Shown here piece by piece: positions 25,954 through 36,121 of a stretch of DNA of 64,000 bases (the stretch's first letter is position 1; each line of letters opens with the position of its first letter). A program made the translations under genes and the position numbers. Below the pieces are notes generated by a model. It made no database searches. It had not been told where the DNA came from and saw only the letters and a program-made list of their open reading frames with translations. Source of the DNA: Gulosibacter macacae (GTDB lineage Bacteria > Actinomycetota > Actinomycetes > Actinomycetales > Microbacteriaceae); NCBI RefSeq assembly GCF_003865375.1, contig NZ_RQVS01000006.1, forward strand, positions 124,001 to 188,000. The letters are read 5' to 3'.

Positions 25954-27696
25954 ATGGCCAAGCGCGGTGGCTACAAGCCAGCGAAGAACTATCAGCCGAA
26001 ACAGAAGCCGAAGCGCCAGGCGCGCGAGGGCGTGGCGAGCGGCGACTACCGTGACCGCATTGGTCGCGGCGGGCGCCGCGATGGCGCGGGGCAGCAGGGC
26101 GCTAGCGGAGAGCAGAGTGCGCGCAGCGGCGAACAGGATGCCCGCGGCCGTAAGGGTGCGTCGGGGCATAACGCCGCGCATGGTCGCCAGGATGCTCCGG
26201 GGCACCGCGGCGCCGAAAGCATTCGTGGCGGGGATGCGCCCGCCCGCGCGGCTCGCGGAGGCCGCGACGAGGCCCCGCGCGGTGACCGGGCCCGCCGCGC
26301 CGAAGCGCGGGCACGGCAACAAGCCCGGGATGCCCGCGAGCGGCGCAGTGCTGACCGCGACCTCGCCGCATCCGAGCGCGCCGCAGAGCGCCGCGCCACC
26401 GCATCCGATCGCGGCGCGCACCAGGGCGAGCAGCACACGCAGCGCACCCCCGGTGCATCCGGGCACCGCGACGGCAAGCGCGAAGACGTCGTGCTCGAGC
26501 GGCTCGAGGGCACGGCCATCACGGCCGCCGAGGCCGAGGGCGTGACCTTCGCCGAACTCGGCGTCGACGAACGAATCGTCGAGGCACTCGCCACCCTCGG
26601 CGCGGTCAACCCGTTCCCGATTCAGGTCGCGACGATCCCCGATATTCTCGGCGGTCGCAATGTGCTCGGTCGCGGCCGCACCGGTTCCGGTAAGACCATT
26701 GCCTTCGGTGCGGGGCTCGTGCAAAAGCTCCTCACGATGCGTTCCTCCGGTAAGAAGGCGATTGGCCGGGCACCCAAGGCGCTCATCCTCGCGAACACGC
26801 GCGAGCTCGCGCTGCAGATCGACGACACGGTGCAACCGCTCGCCCGCGCGGTCGGGCTCTACACGACCCAGCTCTACGGCGGCGTGCCGTACGCAAAGCA
26901 GCAAACCGCACTCAAGCGCGGCGTCGACATCGTGATCGGCACACCCGGACGCATCGAAGACCTCGCGCGGCGAGGTGATCTCGACCTCACGCAGATCGCG
27001 ATCACGGTGCTCGATGAGGCCGATGAGATGTGCGATATGGGCTTCCTTGAGCCAGTGCAGCGCATCCTCACCCAAACGCGCAGCAACGGTCAGCGGCTCA
27101 TGTTTTCGGCCACACTCGATGCCGCGGTACGACAGCTCGTCGAGCAATTCCTGCCGCGACCGGCCGTGCACGAGGTCGCCGGCGAAGAGGCTCGCGGCGA
27201 TATTGAGCATCGCGTGCTCGTCGTTGATCGCTACGACAAAGAGGCCGTCGTGGCACAGCTCGCGGGATCCGGCGGCAAGGTGCTCGTCTTTACCCGCACG
27301 CGTGCCGGTGCCGAACACTATGCCGAGGTGCTCGCTGATTACGGTGTACCGGCCGTCGCTCTCCACGGCGACCTCACGCAGGCTCGTCGCACCCGCAACC
27401 TTGCCGAACTCACGCGCGGTCGGGTCAATGTGCTCGTGGCCACCGATGTGGCCGCCCGCGGCATTCACATCGACGATGTTCGCCTCGTCGTGCAGGCTGA
27501 CCCGCCGGATGAGTACAAGACCTATCTGCACCGCGCTGGCCGCACCGGCCGCGCGGGCAATCGCGGCACTGTGGTTACGGTGATCGCGCCCTCGCGTCGA
27601 CGGCGCATGGAAGAACTGCTCGAACGTGCCGAAATCTCGGCACCGCTGCAACCTGCGGCTCCGGGCGGCCGAGAGCTCGACGAGTTCGCGCTCTAG
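25954..27696 (+). CDS. DEAD-box RNA helicase
   Basis: 580 residues. Residues 1-170 are very basic and rich in Arg, Gly, Ala and Asp, an unstructured RNA-binding arm on the N-terminal side. The helicase core follows: Q motif around FAELGVDERIVEAL and NPFPIQ, Walker A RTGSGKT, Ia in ANTRELALQ (Asn replaces the usual Pro), TPGRIEDL, DEAD in VLDEADEMCDMGF, and SAT in MFSATLD. Domain 2 has FTRTRAGAEHYAEVL, VATDVAARGIHIDD and YLHRAGRTGRAG. It likely unwinds RNA in ribosome assembly or cold adaptation, as in the RhlE/CsdA group. Confidence 0.93.
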   Translation: MAKRGGYKPAKNYQPKQKPKRQAREGVASGDYRDRIGRGGRRDGAGQQGASGEQSARSGEQDARGRKGASGHNAAHGRQDAPGHRGAESIRGGDAPARAARGGRDEAPRGDRARRAEARARQQARDARERRSADRDLAASERAAERRATASDRGAHQGEQHTQRTPGASGHRDGKREDVVLERLEGTAITAAEAEGVTFAELGVDERIVEALATLGAVNPFPIQVATIPDILGGRNVLGRGRTGSGKTIAFGAGLVQKLLTMRSSGKKAIGRAPKALILANTRELALQIDDTVQPLARAVGLYTTQLYGGVPYAKQQTALKRGVDIVIGTPGRIEDLARRGDLDLTQIAITVLDEADEMCDMGFLEPVQRILTQTRSNGQRLMFSATLDAAVRQLVEQFLPRPAVHEVAGEEARGDIEHRVLVVDRYDKEAVVAQLAGSGGKVLVFTRTRAGAEHYAEVLADYGVPAVALHGDLTQARRTRNLAELTRGRVNVLVATDVAARGIHIDDVRLVVQADPPDEYKTYLHRAGRTGRAGNRGTVVTVIAPSRRRRMEELLERAEISAPLQPAAPGGRELDEFAL

Positions 27697-27781
27697 GGGG
27701 AGTTCCTCGTCACTGAAGGTGAGGCGGTGGCAGAATGCTTTTCTGCGCATCCGCCGAGCCAGCCCGAATCTGAGGAGTTTC

Positions 27782-30145
27782 ATGGCCGAGCAACCCGCCA
27801 CCAGCATCCCGCTCGCTGACAGCCACGAGCGCATCCGCGTCGTCGGCGCCCGCGAAAACAACCTCAAAGACATCTCTGTGGAGATACCAAAGCGCCGCCT
27901 CACGGTGTTCACCGGCGTGAGTGGCTCGGGCAAATCGTCGCTCGTGTTCAGCACCATCGCCGCCGAATCGCAGCGCCTCATCAACGAGACCTACTCGTCG
28001 TTCGTGCAGGGCTTCATGCCCTCGCTCGCGCGGCCCGACGTCGACCTGCTCGACGGTCTCACCACCGCGATCATCGTCGATCAAGAGCGCATGGGCGGCA
28101 ACCCGCGCTCGACGGTCGGCACCGTCACCGACGCGAACGCGATGCTGCGCATCCTGTTCAGCCGCGTCGGCAAGCCCTACGTCGGCCCGCCGGGCGCATT
28201 CTCGTTCAATACCGCGACCGTCTCTGGTGCCGGTTCGATCACGATCGCCGGCAAGAAAGAGAAGCGCACCTTCCAGAAAACCGGCGGCATGTGCCCCCGC
28301 TGCGAGGGCAAGGGGCATGTGAGCGATTACGACCTCACGGCGCTCTACGACGATGAGAAGTCGCTCAACGAGGGCGCGATCACGATCCCCGGCTACTCCA
28401 TGGACGGCTGGTACGGACGCATCTTCCGCGGCTCGGGCTTCTTTAATCCCGATAAGCCGATCAAGAAGTACACGAAGCGCGAACTTGACGATCTGCTCTA
28501 CAAAGAGGCGACGAAGATCAAGGTCGAGGGCATCAACCTCACCTACCTCGGGCTGATTCCGCAGATCGAAAAGTCGTTCCTCGCGAAGGATGTCGACTCG
28601 ATGCAGCCGCATATCCGCGCATTCGTCGAGAAAGCGATCGTGTTCGGCACCTGCCCCGAATGCGACGGCACGCGTCTGAGCGAAGAGGCACGCTCGGCAA
28701 AGATCGACGGCAAGAGCATTGCGGATGCGTGCGCAATGCAGATCTCGGAGCTCGCCGAGTGGGTGCGCGGCTTGGACCTTCCAGGCGTGGCGCCGCTGCT
28801 CGAATCGTTGCGCGAGACGCTCGACTCGTTCGTGAGCATCGGCCTCGGTTACCTCTCGCTCGATCGCGCTTCGGGAACGCTCTCGGGCGGTGAGGCGCAG
28901 CGCACGAAGATGATTCGGCACCTCTCGTCGTCGCTCACCGATGTCACCTATGTCTTTGACGAACCGACGATCGGGCTGCATCCGCACGATATTGAGCGGA
29001 TGAACCAGCTGCTCCTGCGCCTGCGCGACAAGGGCAATACGGTGCTCGTCGTCGAGCACAAGCCCGAAACGATTGCGATCGCGGATCACATCGTTGACCT
29101 CGGCCCGGGTGCGGGTTCGGGTGGTGGCGAGATCTGCTTTGAAGGCACGGTCGACGGGTTGCGTGCCTCGTCGACCCTGACCGGTCGCCACCTCGATGAC
29201 CGCGTGCAACTCAAGGATGCAGTGCGCTCGGCGAGCGGGGCACTCGAGATTCGCGAGGCCAATCTGCACAATCTGCGCGATGTTGACGTGGATGTGCCGC
29301 TCGGGGTGCTCACGGTTGTCACCGGGGTTGCTGGGTCGGGGAAGAGTTCGCTCATCCACGGCTCGCTCGTCGGCTCGCGCGACGACATTGTGGTGATCGA
29401 TCAGGGGGCGATTCGTGGCTCGCGCCGAAGTAACCCCGCCACCTACTCGGGGCTGCTTGACCACATCCGCAAGGTGTTTGCGAAGGTGAACGGCGTGAAG
29501 CCGGCGCTCTTTAGCGCGAACTCTGAGGGGGCGTGCCCCGCCTGTAATGGCGCTGGCGTCATCTATACCGACCTCGGGGTGATGGCGACGGTGGCGACTG
29601 AGTGTGAGCTTTGCGAGGGCAAGCGGTACCAGCAGGAGGTGCTCGGGTATCTGCTCGGCGGTAAAAACATCGCCGAGGTGCTTGCGATGCCCATCTCTGA
29701 GGCAGCCGAGTTCTTTAGTGAGGGTGAGGCAAAGCTGCCACCGGCCGCGGTGAAGCTACTTGGTTGGCTCGTGGATGTGGGGCTCGGATACCTCAGCCTC
29801 GGCCAGCCGCTCACGACGCTCTCGGGTGGTGAGCGGCAGCGGCTGAAGCTCGCGATGCACCTCGGTGAGAAGGGCGGCGTGTTTGTGCTCGATGAGCCGA
29901 CGACCGGCTTGCATCTCGCCGATGTGGAGCAGTTGCTTGGTTTGCTCGATCAGATCGTGGAGTCGGGTAAGACGGTGATTGTGATCGAGCATCACCAGGC
30001 GGTGATGGCGCATGCCGATTGGATCATCGATCTTGGGCCGGGCGCTGGGCACGATGGTGGCGCGGTGGTGTTCGAGGGAACTCCGGCAGAGCTCGTGAAG
30101 TCGTCGACGCTGACGGGGAAGCACTTGGCGGAGTACGTGAGCTGA
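27782..30145 (+). CDS. UvrA-like ABC ATPase, short form
   Basis: About 787 residues, against about 950 for UvrA. Two ABC modules are present: Walker [13 protein letters not shown] and [10 protein letters not shown], signatures [11 protein letters not shown] and [11 protein letters not shown], Walker B DEPTIGLH and DEPTTGLH. The Cys zinc pairs [27 protein letters not shown] and CELCEGKRY are kept. The missing length is in the first half, where full UvrA has the UvrB-binding and signature insertion. This is typical of UvrA2/DrrC-type proteins linked to DNA damage or antibiotic tolerance, so it should not be taken as the main repair UvrA. ATG 27782 follows GAGGAG. Confidence 0.88.
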   Translation: MAEQPATSIPLADSHERIRVVGARENNLKDISVEIPKRRLTVFTGVSGSGKSSLVFSTIAAESQRLINETYSSFVQGFMPSLARPDVDLLDGLTTAIIVDQERMGGNPRSTVGTVTDANAMLRILFSRVGKPYVGPPGAFSFNTATVSGAGSITIAGKKEKRTFQKTGGMCPRCEGKGHVSDYDLTALYDDEKSLNEGAITIPGYSMDGWYGRIFRGSGFFNPDKPIKKYTKRELDDLLYKEATKIKVEGINLTYLGLIPQIEKSFLAKDVDSMQPHIRAFVEKAIVFGTCPECDGTRLSEEARSAKIDGKSIADACAMQISELAEWVRGLDLPGVAPLLESLRETLDSFVSIGLGYLSLDRASGTLSGGEAQRTKMIRHLSSSLTDVTYVFDEPTIGLHPHDIERMNQLLLRLRDKGNTVLVVEHKPETIAIADHIVDLGPGAGSGGGEICFEGTVDGLRASSTLTGRHLDDRVQLKDAVRSASGALEIREANLHNLRDVDVDVPLGVLTVVTGVAGSGKSSLIHGSLVGSRDDIVVIDQGAIRGSRRSNPATYSGLLDHIRKVFAKVNGVKPALFSANSEGACPACNGAGVIYTDLGVMATVATECELCEGKRYQQEVLGYLLGGKNIAEVLAMPISEAAEFFSEGEAKLPPAAVKLLGWLVDVGLGYLSLGQPLTTLSGGERQRLKLAMHLGEKGGVFVLDEPTTGLHLADVEQLLGLLDQIVESGKTVIVIEHHQAVMAHADWIIDLGPGAGHDGGAVVFEGTPAELVKSSTLTGKHLAEYVS

Positions 30146-30154
30146 GGGGCGGGA

Positions 30155-30252
30155 TCTCGATACGGCCTTCGGCCTACCCTTCGAGAGCCTCAGGGCACCG
30201 CTCGATCGGCCAGGTGACGTGGGTGGTCGAGTAGCGAAGCAGATCGAGACCC
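30155..30252. repeat. GGTCGAGTAG-type interspersed repeat
   Basis: GATCTCGATACGGCCTTCGG, CTACCCTTCGAGAGCCTCAG, then GGTGGTCGAGTAGCGAAGCA and GATCGAGACCCG. This is the same element family as at 3805 in a related order, placed just after the UvrA-like gene. Confidence 0.75.
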
Positions 30253-30362
30253 GACACCCCCGGTTCGCCTCTCGTTTACCTCGCGGCCAGCGCCCGCTCG
30301 CTGATCTCCGAGAGCATTCGCACGTTGTTGCATCCCTGCAATGCCCTTTCAAGGAGATCTCC

Positions 30363-33281
30363 ATGCGCGCAATTCGCCGTCTCGGATCGGTCGCAGCCGC
30401 GCTGCTCATTGGTGGTGTCGGCATCGCTGCCGCACCCCTCGCAGCCGTCGCCGCCCCGGACGCAGGCAATATCGTCATCAGCGAAGTTGAGTCGGATGGC
30501 GGCACTCCCGGCGACTGGATCGAGTTCCAGAACATTGGCACCGAGTCGGTCGACCTCGCCGGCTACCACGTTCGCGATGACCAAGACCGTGACCAGTACA
30601 CCTTCCCGGCTGGCACGATCGTCGCACCCGGTGCCTTCCTCGTGATCGACCAACTCGACAAGGCAGGCAACGGCCAATTCGACTTCGGTCTCGGCCGAGC
30701 CGACACGGTGCGTCTCGTCGACACCGACGGCGTCACCGTGCTTGACCAGTTCGCGTGGACCGCGCACGGCAACCCCACCTGGGCCCGCGACACCACCGGC
30801 GCCTGGCGCGAGACCGCTGAGTCGACCAAGGGTGCGGCGAACATCTTCCCCGAAGACATTCCGGTCGAAGAAACGCCCGGTGCCCTCATCCTCAATGAAA
30901 TCGACTCGCAGCCGGCCGACTGGATCGAGTTTGTTAACCCTGGCACCGAGGCCCTCGACATCTCGGGTTACGAGATTCGCGACAACTCGGATGACCACCG
31001 CTGGCGTTTCCCCGCGGGCTCGTCAATCGCGGCTGGCGAATACCTCGTGGTCGACGCCAAGGCCGAGGGCCTCATCTGGGACCAGCTCACTGACAACTGG
31101 GTGCCGAACACCTTCGAAGCCGCCATCGGCATCGGTGGTGCCGACTCCATCCGCGTGTACGACCTCACCGGCACGATCATCCAGGAAACCTCGTGGACTG
31201 CCCACGCAGCCATCGACGGTGACCAGGCCGCCGCGACTATCGCGCGCTGCCCCGACACCACCGGTGCGTTCGAGATTGCCTACATCACCAAGGGTGCGGT
31301 GAACGAGTGCGTCCCGCCGAAGGTCGTCATCAACGAGGTCGAGTCAAACGGTGACGACACCGACTGGGTCGAGATCAAGAACATCGGCGACACCCCGGTC
31401 GACATCTCGGGCTGGACCGTCATGGACAATCACCCCGTCGGCCACGCCGCCGACGTCACCCCGGTCGCTACGGGCACGACCCTCGCACCGGGCGCCTATT
31501 ACGTCTTCCTCGGCAATGCTGACTTCGCCTTCGGCCTCGGTGCGAACGATCAAGCCACCGTGCGGGACGCCCACGGCCAGACCGTTGCCGAATACGCCTG
31601 GACCACCCACGCTGCTGGCGTCTACGCGCGCTGCCCCGACGGCACTGGCGAATTCATCGATGTCGAAATCTCCACCCGCGGCGCCGAGAACACCTGCGGT
31701 AACCCGGTCGTCATCAACGAGGTCGAGTCGAGCGGCGGTACTCCCGGCGACTGGATTGAGCTGTACAACCCCTCGGCCAACTCGCTCGATATCGGTGGCC
31801 TCATCGTCAAGGACAACGACGACTCGCACGCCTACGTCATTCCCGCGGGTACGAGCATCCCGGCCCTCGGCTACTACGTCATCGAAGAAGCCGACCTCGG
31901 CTTTGGCCTCGGTGCGAACGACTCGGTGCGCGTGTTCTCGGGCGAGACGCTACTGCAAGAAACCACCTGGTCGGGCCACGCCGCGACTACCTGGGGTCGC
32001 TGCCCCGACGCCACCGGTGACTTCGCGGTGACCGCGGAATCGACCAAGGGCGCCCTCAACACCTGCGTCGGCGACATTGCCGTGCAACCGTGGCCCGGCA
32101 ACGACGATGTGCGCCCCGTCGACACCACCCCGACCTTCCTCGCCGACACCTCGGGTCTCGACTTCACCGTCGAGGGTGAGCAGGGCATCCTCTGGGTCGT
32201 CGATAACGGCACCGGCACGATCTGGAAGCTCAACGTTGCAGCTGATGGCTCGTTCGCCGTGGCTGACGGCTGGGCCGATGGCAAGCGCGTGCGCTTCCAG
32301 CGCGACGCGGGCAACCCGACCGCGGCCGGCCCCGACGCCGAAGGCATCACGGTCGCGGGCGACGGCATGCTCTACATCGCCGCCGAGCGCGACAACTCAA
32401 ACAAGGGTGCCAACCAGAACACGGTGCTCATGGTCGACCCGAACGCGGGCATGAACGCCCGCTCGGCGAGTACCGACCTCGTTGCGCTGCAGGAGTGGGA
32501 TCTCACGACGATCTTGCCGCAGGTCGCGGCGAACACGGGTGTCGAGACCATCGAGTGGGTGTCGGATGCGGTGCTCGCGGGTCAGCTCTGGGACGACAAC
32601 ACCGCCGCGCCCTACGACCCGGCGAACTACCCGGGTCATGGCGACGGACTGTTCCTCCTCGGCGTTGAGAACAACGGTCAGGTCTACGCCTTCGCACTCG
32701 GCGAGGACGGCTCGGCGAACATCGTTGGCGTCATCGACCCGAAGCTCGGCGGCGTCATGGCCCTCGACTACGACTCGGTGCTCGGTGTGCTCTGGGCCGT
32801 GTGTGATGACGGCTGCCTCGGCCAGTCGGCGCAGATCACCTTCAACGGCACGGATGCACCGGCTGTCGCGCACTTTGCACGCCCGGCATCGATGCCGAAC
32901 GTGAACAACGAGGGCTTTGCGACCTCGACGCTCTGCGTTGATGGCCTGCGGCCGGTGTGGTGGACTGAGGACGGGGTGACAGCGAACGCGCTGCGCACTG
33001 CGTCGATTGCCTGCGTGGTCACTCCGGTGCCGCCGGTGGAAGAGCCCGGCGACGATACCGGCACGGATGCCCCGGGAACGGATGCGGGCGAAAACGCGGC
33101 GGCTGCGCCAGCGGTGAAGCCGAGCACGGTTCCGGGCCTCGCGCAGACCGGTGCCGATGACCTCACCTGGATTCTCGTGGTCGGTGGTGTGCTCGTGCTC
33201 GCGGGTGTCGTGCTCTTTTTCGTGCGCGGCCGTCGCACCAGCGAGGCTGAACCCGTGGATGCGGGAGAGAGCACGAACTAG
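30363..33281 (+). CDS. LAQTG-anchored lamin-tail surface protein
   Basis: 972 residues. A signal peptide (basic start, hydrophobic core, cut likely near AVAA at about 31) is followed by four lamin-tail domains starting near residues 36, 173, 319 and 448, each with V-I-N/S-E-V-E-S and D-W-I-E openings. Residues about 580-900 resemble a beta-propeller with Asp-rich loops (ILWVVDNGTGTIWKLN, DAEGITVAGDGMLYIAAERD), as in esterase-like phytase proteins. A Pro/Ala/Asp linker, the sorting signal LAQTG (about 926), a helix and an Arg-rich end close it, so sortase (class E type, LAXTG) should anchor it to peptidoglycan. AAGGAGAT precedes ATG 30363. Confidence 0.87.
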   Translation: MRAIRRLGSVAAALLIGGVGIAAAPLAAVAAPDAGNIVISEVESDGGTPGDWIEFQNIGTESVDLAGYHVRDDQDRDQYTFPAGTIVAPGAFLVIDQLDKAGNGQFDFGLGRADTVRLVDTDGVTVLDQFAWTAHGNPTWARDTTGAWRETAESTKGAANIFPEDIPVEETPGALILNEIDSQPADWIEFVNPGTEALDISGYEIRDNSDDHRWRFPAGSSIAAGEYLVVDAKAEGLIWDQLTDNWVPNTFEAAIGIGGADSIRVYDLTGTIIQETSWTAHAAIDGDQAAATIARCPDTTGAFEIAYITKGAVNECVPPKVVINEVESNGDDTDWVEIKNIGDTPVDISGWTVMDNHPVGHAADVTPVATGTTLAPGAYYVFLGNADFAFGLGANDQATVRDAHGQTVAEYAWTTHAAGVYARCPDGTGEFIDVEISTRGAENTCGNPVVINEVESSGGTPGDWIELYNPSANSLDIGGLIVKDNDDSHAYVIPAGTSIPALGYYVIEEADLGFGLGANDSVRVFSGETLLQETTWSGHAATTWGRCPDATGDFAVTAESTKGALNTCVGDIAVQPWPGNDDVRPVDTTPTFLADTSGLDFTVEGEQGILWVVDNGTGTIWKLNVAADGSFAVADGWADGKRVRFQRDAGNPTAAGPDAEGITVAGDGMLYIAAERDNSNKGANQNTVLMVDPNAGMNARSASTDLVALQEWDLTTILPQVAANTGVETIEWVSDAVLAGQLWDDNTAAPYDPANYPGHGDGLFLLGVENNGQVYAFALGEDGSANIVGVIDPKLGGVMALDYDSVLGVLWAVCDDGCLGQSAQITFNGTDAPAVAHFARPASMPNVNNEGFATSTLCVDGLRPVWWTEDGVTANALRTASIACVVTPVPPVEEPGDDTGTDAPGTDAGENAAAAPAVKPSTVPGLAQTGADDLTWILVVGGVLVLAGVVLFFVRGRRTSEAEPVDAGESTN

Positions 33282-33291
33282 GCGGAGCCGG

Positions 33292-33382
33292 GCGGGTCTC
33301 GATACACCTGCGTTGCGCTTCGTCCGCTCGACCAACTACGAATTGTGGTTGGTCGAGTAGGAGCGAAGCGACAGATCGAGAC
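33292..33382. repeat. GGTCGAGTAG-type interspersed repeat
   Basis: GGGTCTCGATACACCTGCGT, GCTCGACCAACTA, GTGGTTGGTCGAGTAGGAGC and GAAGCGACAGATCGAGACCC form an inverted repeat around ACTACGAATTGTGG. It separates the convergent surface-protein and ecfT genes. Confidence 0.85.
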
Positions 33383-33389
33383 CCGCTGC

Positions 33390-34274
33390 CTAGACCAGCC
33401 CCACCACGAAGATCGCCGCAACAGCAACGAGAAAACCAATGAGGAACGCCGCATCCACGCCTCGGAACGGCACCTGGTGTCGCTCGGTGCGCACGGGGCG
33501 ATACCCAAACCCGCGCGCATCCATCGATAGCGCCACTCGATCAGCGTGCCGCATTGCCGCAGCGATGAGCGGCACGAGCGAGGCGAGCTGGCGCCGCACC
33601 CAACCAACCGGTCCACGCCCGAACGAAATGCCGCGGGCCCGATGCGCCTGGCGAATAATCGCGAGCTCGCGCTTGAATCGCGGCACAAATCGGAACGCCG
33701 CGAGCCCCGCATAACCAAAGCGATAGGGCACGTGCAACTGCTGTACGAGCGCACGCACGAAATCACTTCCCGCGGTCGTCGCACCACCAAGTAGCGAGAG
33801 GGCCACGATCGCGGTGAGTCGCATCGACGTCGCCGCGCTGAGATCAAGCGCACCGCGACGAAACACCCAATCGCCAATCTGGAGGATCGTCGGGGTGCCA
33901 ACGGTGAGCTTCGGGTCGATCCAGATACCGAGCGTGACGATGAGTACCGCCGCAAGCACCGGCGCGCCCACCACGATGAGCGCGCGCTGCAGCCAGGTCA
34001 ATCGGGCACCGACGAGCACGAGCGCGAAGGCGAGTGCCGCGATGGCTCCCGGGATGAACGGCGTGTCGACGAAGAACACCGCGACGAGCGCCACCGTTGA
34101 CGCACCGAACTTTGCGAGTGGGTGCAGACGGTGGAGGAACGGCAAGCCGAGTGCTCGGGCCTGGGCCATGGTTGGTCGGTCGACGCCGGCGGCCGTCGTT
34201 TCTGTCACGCGGGTACTCCGCGAAGGTGGAGTTTCCTCGGCACGCTCCTGAGGTGACAAATAATCAGCGGTCAC
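33390..34274 (-). CDS. ECF transporter transmembrane subunit EcfT (YkoC-like)
   Basis: 294 residues. Helices begin after a 45-residue polar leader. The two Ala-Arg-Gly coupling helices that grip the ATPase are visible as QAHRARGI and SMDARGFG. LHPLAKFGASTVALVAVFF at the start is typical of the T subunit. It forms the membrane core that couples the ATPases to the S component. Its ATG overlaps the ATPase stop (ATGA), so the three genes 36693 to 33390 are translationally coupled. Confidence 0.9.
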   Translation of the reverse strand: MTADYLSPQERAEETPPSRSTRVTETTAAGVDRPTMAQARALGLPFLHRLHPLAKFGASTVALVAVFFVDTPFIPGAIAALAFALVLVGARLTWLQRALIVVGAPVLAAVLIVTLGIWIDPKLTVGTPTILQIGDWVFRRGALDLSAATSMRLTAIVALSLLGGATTAGSDFVRALVQQLHVPYRFGYAGLAAFRFVPRFKRELAIIRQAHRARGISFGRGPVGWVRRQLASLVPLIAAAMRHADRVALSMDARGFGYRPVRTERHQVPFRGVDAAFLIGFLVAVAAIFVVGLV

Positions 34275-36121
34275 GAGGTCACCCCCGGCAGATCGCGCAT
34301 CCGAATCACCTCGCGCAGCCCCGGTACATCCCGGAACGCTTGGGCAAGCGGTGGTCGGTCAAGCCCCACGGCCTCGAGCACACCGCTCGCGATCACCTCG
34401 GCAGTCGGGCCGGATGCGGCAATGCGTGCCTCATCGACGACAACGAGCTGATCGGCGACATCGGCCGCAAGTTGCAGGTCGTGCGTCGCCATGATGATGG
34501 TCGTGCCAGTCGCGTGCAGCTCGGCGAGCACCGCGACGAGCTCAGCCGCGCGGGCGCGATCCTGTCCGAATGTCGGCTCGTCGAGTACGAGACAGGGCGC
34601 GCCCGACACGAGTGCGGTCGCGACCGAGAGCCGCCGCTTCTGGCCGCCCGACAGCAAGAAGGGATGCAGTTCGGCAACTTCGTCGAGCCCGAATCGCTCC
34701 AGCGAGGCCGCGACCCGCGCATCAATGGCGGCGACATCAAAGCCCTGCGTGCGCAATTCGAGCGAGAGCTCATCGCGCACGGTCGACGCCAGAAATTGGT
34801 GCTCAGGATTCTGGAACACGTAGCCGATGCGATCGCGCAATTCGCGTGCCCGCAGGCGGGCAAGGTCGCGGTCGTCGACGCGGACCGTGCCGCGCGGCGG
34901 CGTTTCGATGCCCGCAAGCGATTGCAGCAGCGTTGTTTTGCCAGCACCGTTCGGGCCCACGACCGCGACGAAGGCGCCCCGATTAATCGTGAGGCTGACG
35001 CGATCAAGCAGGATGCGGCCAGCGCGCACGACCTTAAGCTCGCGCACCACGAGGTGCGGCTCAAGGCTGAGGGATGCCGGCGCCTGCAGATCGGAAGCCA
35101 GCTCCTGCGCGGGTGCCTTGGTCGTTATCGGCTCAGGCGCGGTTGCCTCGGACGCAGTTGGCTCAGACGTCGCCGGCTCAGACGTCGCCGGTTCGACTAC
35201 AGCCGCCGCACGCGCCGAACCCTCCGTCGCACGCGGCGCCAGCGGTTCCGGCGAACCGGCGGCTACGCCGAGCCCAAGCACTCCCGCGCGCAATTCCGCA
35301 ATCGTGAGCGGCGTGCCAACCGCAAGCCCCGCATCCCGCAAGTGCCCTCCGGCAAGCGCGGCCACCGGCTGCCAGACACCGAGTTCACTGAGCAGCGGCG
35401 CCGCATCCAAGAACACTTCGCGCGGCGTGCCCGACAGCACCGGCCGCCCGGACTGATCGAGCACGAGCACCCGCGTCGCGACGCGCAGCGCCTCATCCAA
35501 ATTGTGTTCGACAAGCACGACACCGATCTCGCCCGCGGCCACGAGCGCGCCGAGCACGTCGTACACCTCGCGTGCCCCGCGCGGATCCAGATTCGCCGTC
35601 GGCTCATCGAGCACGACCAGTGGTGAGCCCTGCGCGATTGCGGCCGCAATCGCGAGCCGCTGTCGCCCGCCGCCCGAGAGCACATCCGGCGAATCGGCAT
35701 GCCGGTTCCAAAGCCCGACGGACCGCAGCGCGCGCTCGACCCGCGCCTCGACCTCGGCCGCTGGCACGCAGAGGTTCTCGGCGCCAAAGACCACCTCGTC
35801 AAACACGGTCGAGGTGACGATCTGTGCATCCGGGTCTTGAAACACCATTGCGACGCGTGCCGAAGCCTCGGCCATGGACAGCGAGCTGAGATCGTCACCG
35901 GCCAGTTCAATGGTGCCGTCGACGGTCGCCCAGACGTCCTTCGGAATGAGGCCGTTGAGCGCGAGCGCGAGCGTTGACTTGCCGCAACCCGAGGGGCCGA
36001 GGATGAGCAGCGCCTCGCCGCGCTCGACTGTGAACGACACCCAGGCAGGCGTCGGTCGCACGGCGTCGCGGTGGGTGATGCTCACCTGGTCGACACGGAT
36101 GAGCGGCGCAGCGTCGCTCAC
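34271..36121 (-). CDS. Fused double ECF ATPase (YkoD-like)
   Basis: 616 residues with two ABC modules in one chain, as in YkoD. Module 1 has GPSGCGKSTLA, MVFQDPDAQIV, LSGGGRQRLAIA and VVLDEPTANLDP. Module 2 has GPNGAGKTTLLQ, YVFQNPEHQFLAS, LSGGQKRRLSVA and LVLDEPTFGQD. A stretch of repeated SEPATSEPTASEATAPEP joins them and is probably a flexible linker. It energises uptake for the ECF complex. The gene overlaps both neighbours by four bases. Confidence 0.92.
   Translation of the reverse strand: MSDAAPLIRVDQVSITHRDAVRPTPAWVSFTVERGEALLILGPSGCGKSTLALALNGLIPKDVWATVDGTIELAGDDLSSLSMAEASARVAMVFQDPDAQIVTSTVFDEVVFGAENLCVPAAEVEARVERALRSVGLWNRHADSPDVLSGGGRQRLAIAAAIAQGSPLVVLDEPTANLDPRGAREVYDVLGALVAAGEIGVVLVEHNLDEALRVATRVLVLDQSGRPVLSGTPREVFLDAAPLLSELGVWQPVAALAGGHLRDAGLAVGTPLTIAELRAGVLGLGVAAGSPEPLAPRATEGSARAAAVVEPATSEPATSEPTASEATAPEPITTKAPAQELASDLQAPASLSLEPHLVVRELKVVRAGRILLDRVSLTINRGAFVAVVGPNGAGKTTLLQSLAGIETPPRGTVRVDDRDLARLRARELRDRIGYVFQNPEHQFLASTVRDELSLELRTQGFDVAAIDARVAASLERFGLDEVAELHPFLLSGGQKRRLSVATALVSGAPCLVLDEPTFGQDRARAAELVAVLAELHATGTTIIMATHDLQLAADVADQLVVVDEARIAASGPTAEVIASGVLEAVGLDRPPLAQAFRDVPGLREVIRMRDLPGVTS

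Noticed and set aside
25498-27984. Long minus-strand frame of 828 codons opposite the DEAD helicase
   Set aside because: Shadow of a high-GC gene: the plus strand shows all helicase motifs, ribosome sites and codon bias.
27710-29464. Minus-strand frame of 584 codons opposite the UvrA-like gene
   Set aside because: Shadow frame; the plus strand carries both ABC modules.
34097-35626. Plus-strand frame of 509 codons opposite the ECF ATPase
   Set aside because: Shadow frame of Arg-rich composition without motif; the minus strand has two complete ABC modules.
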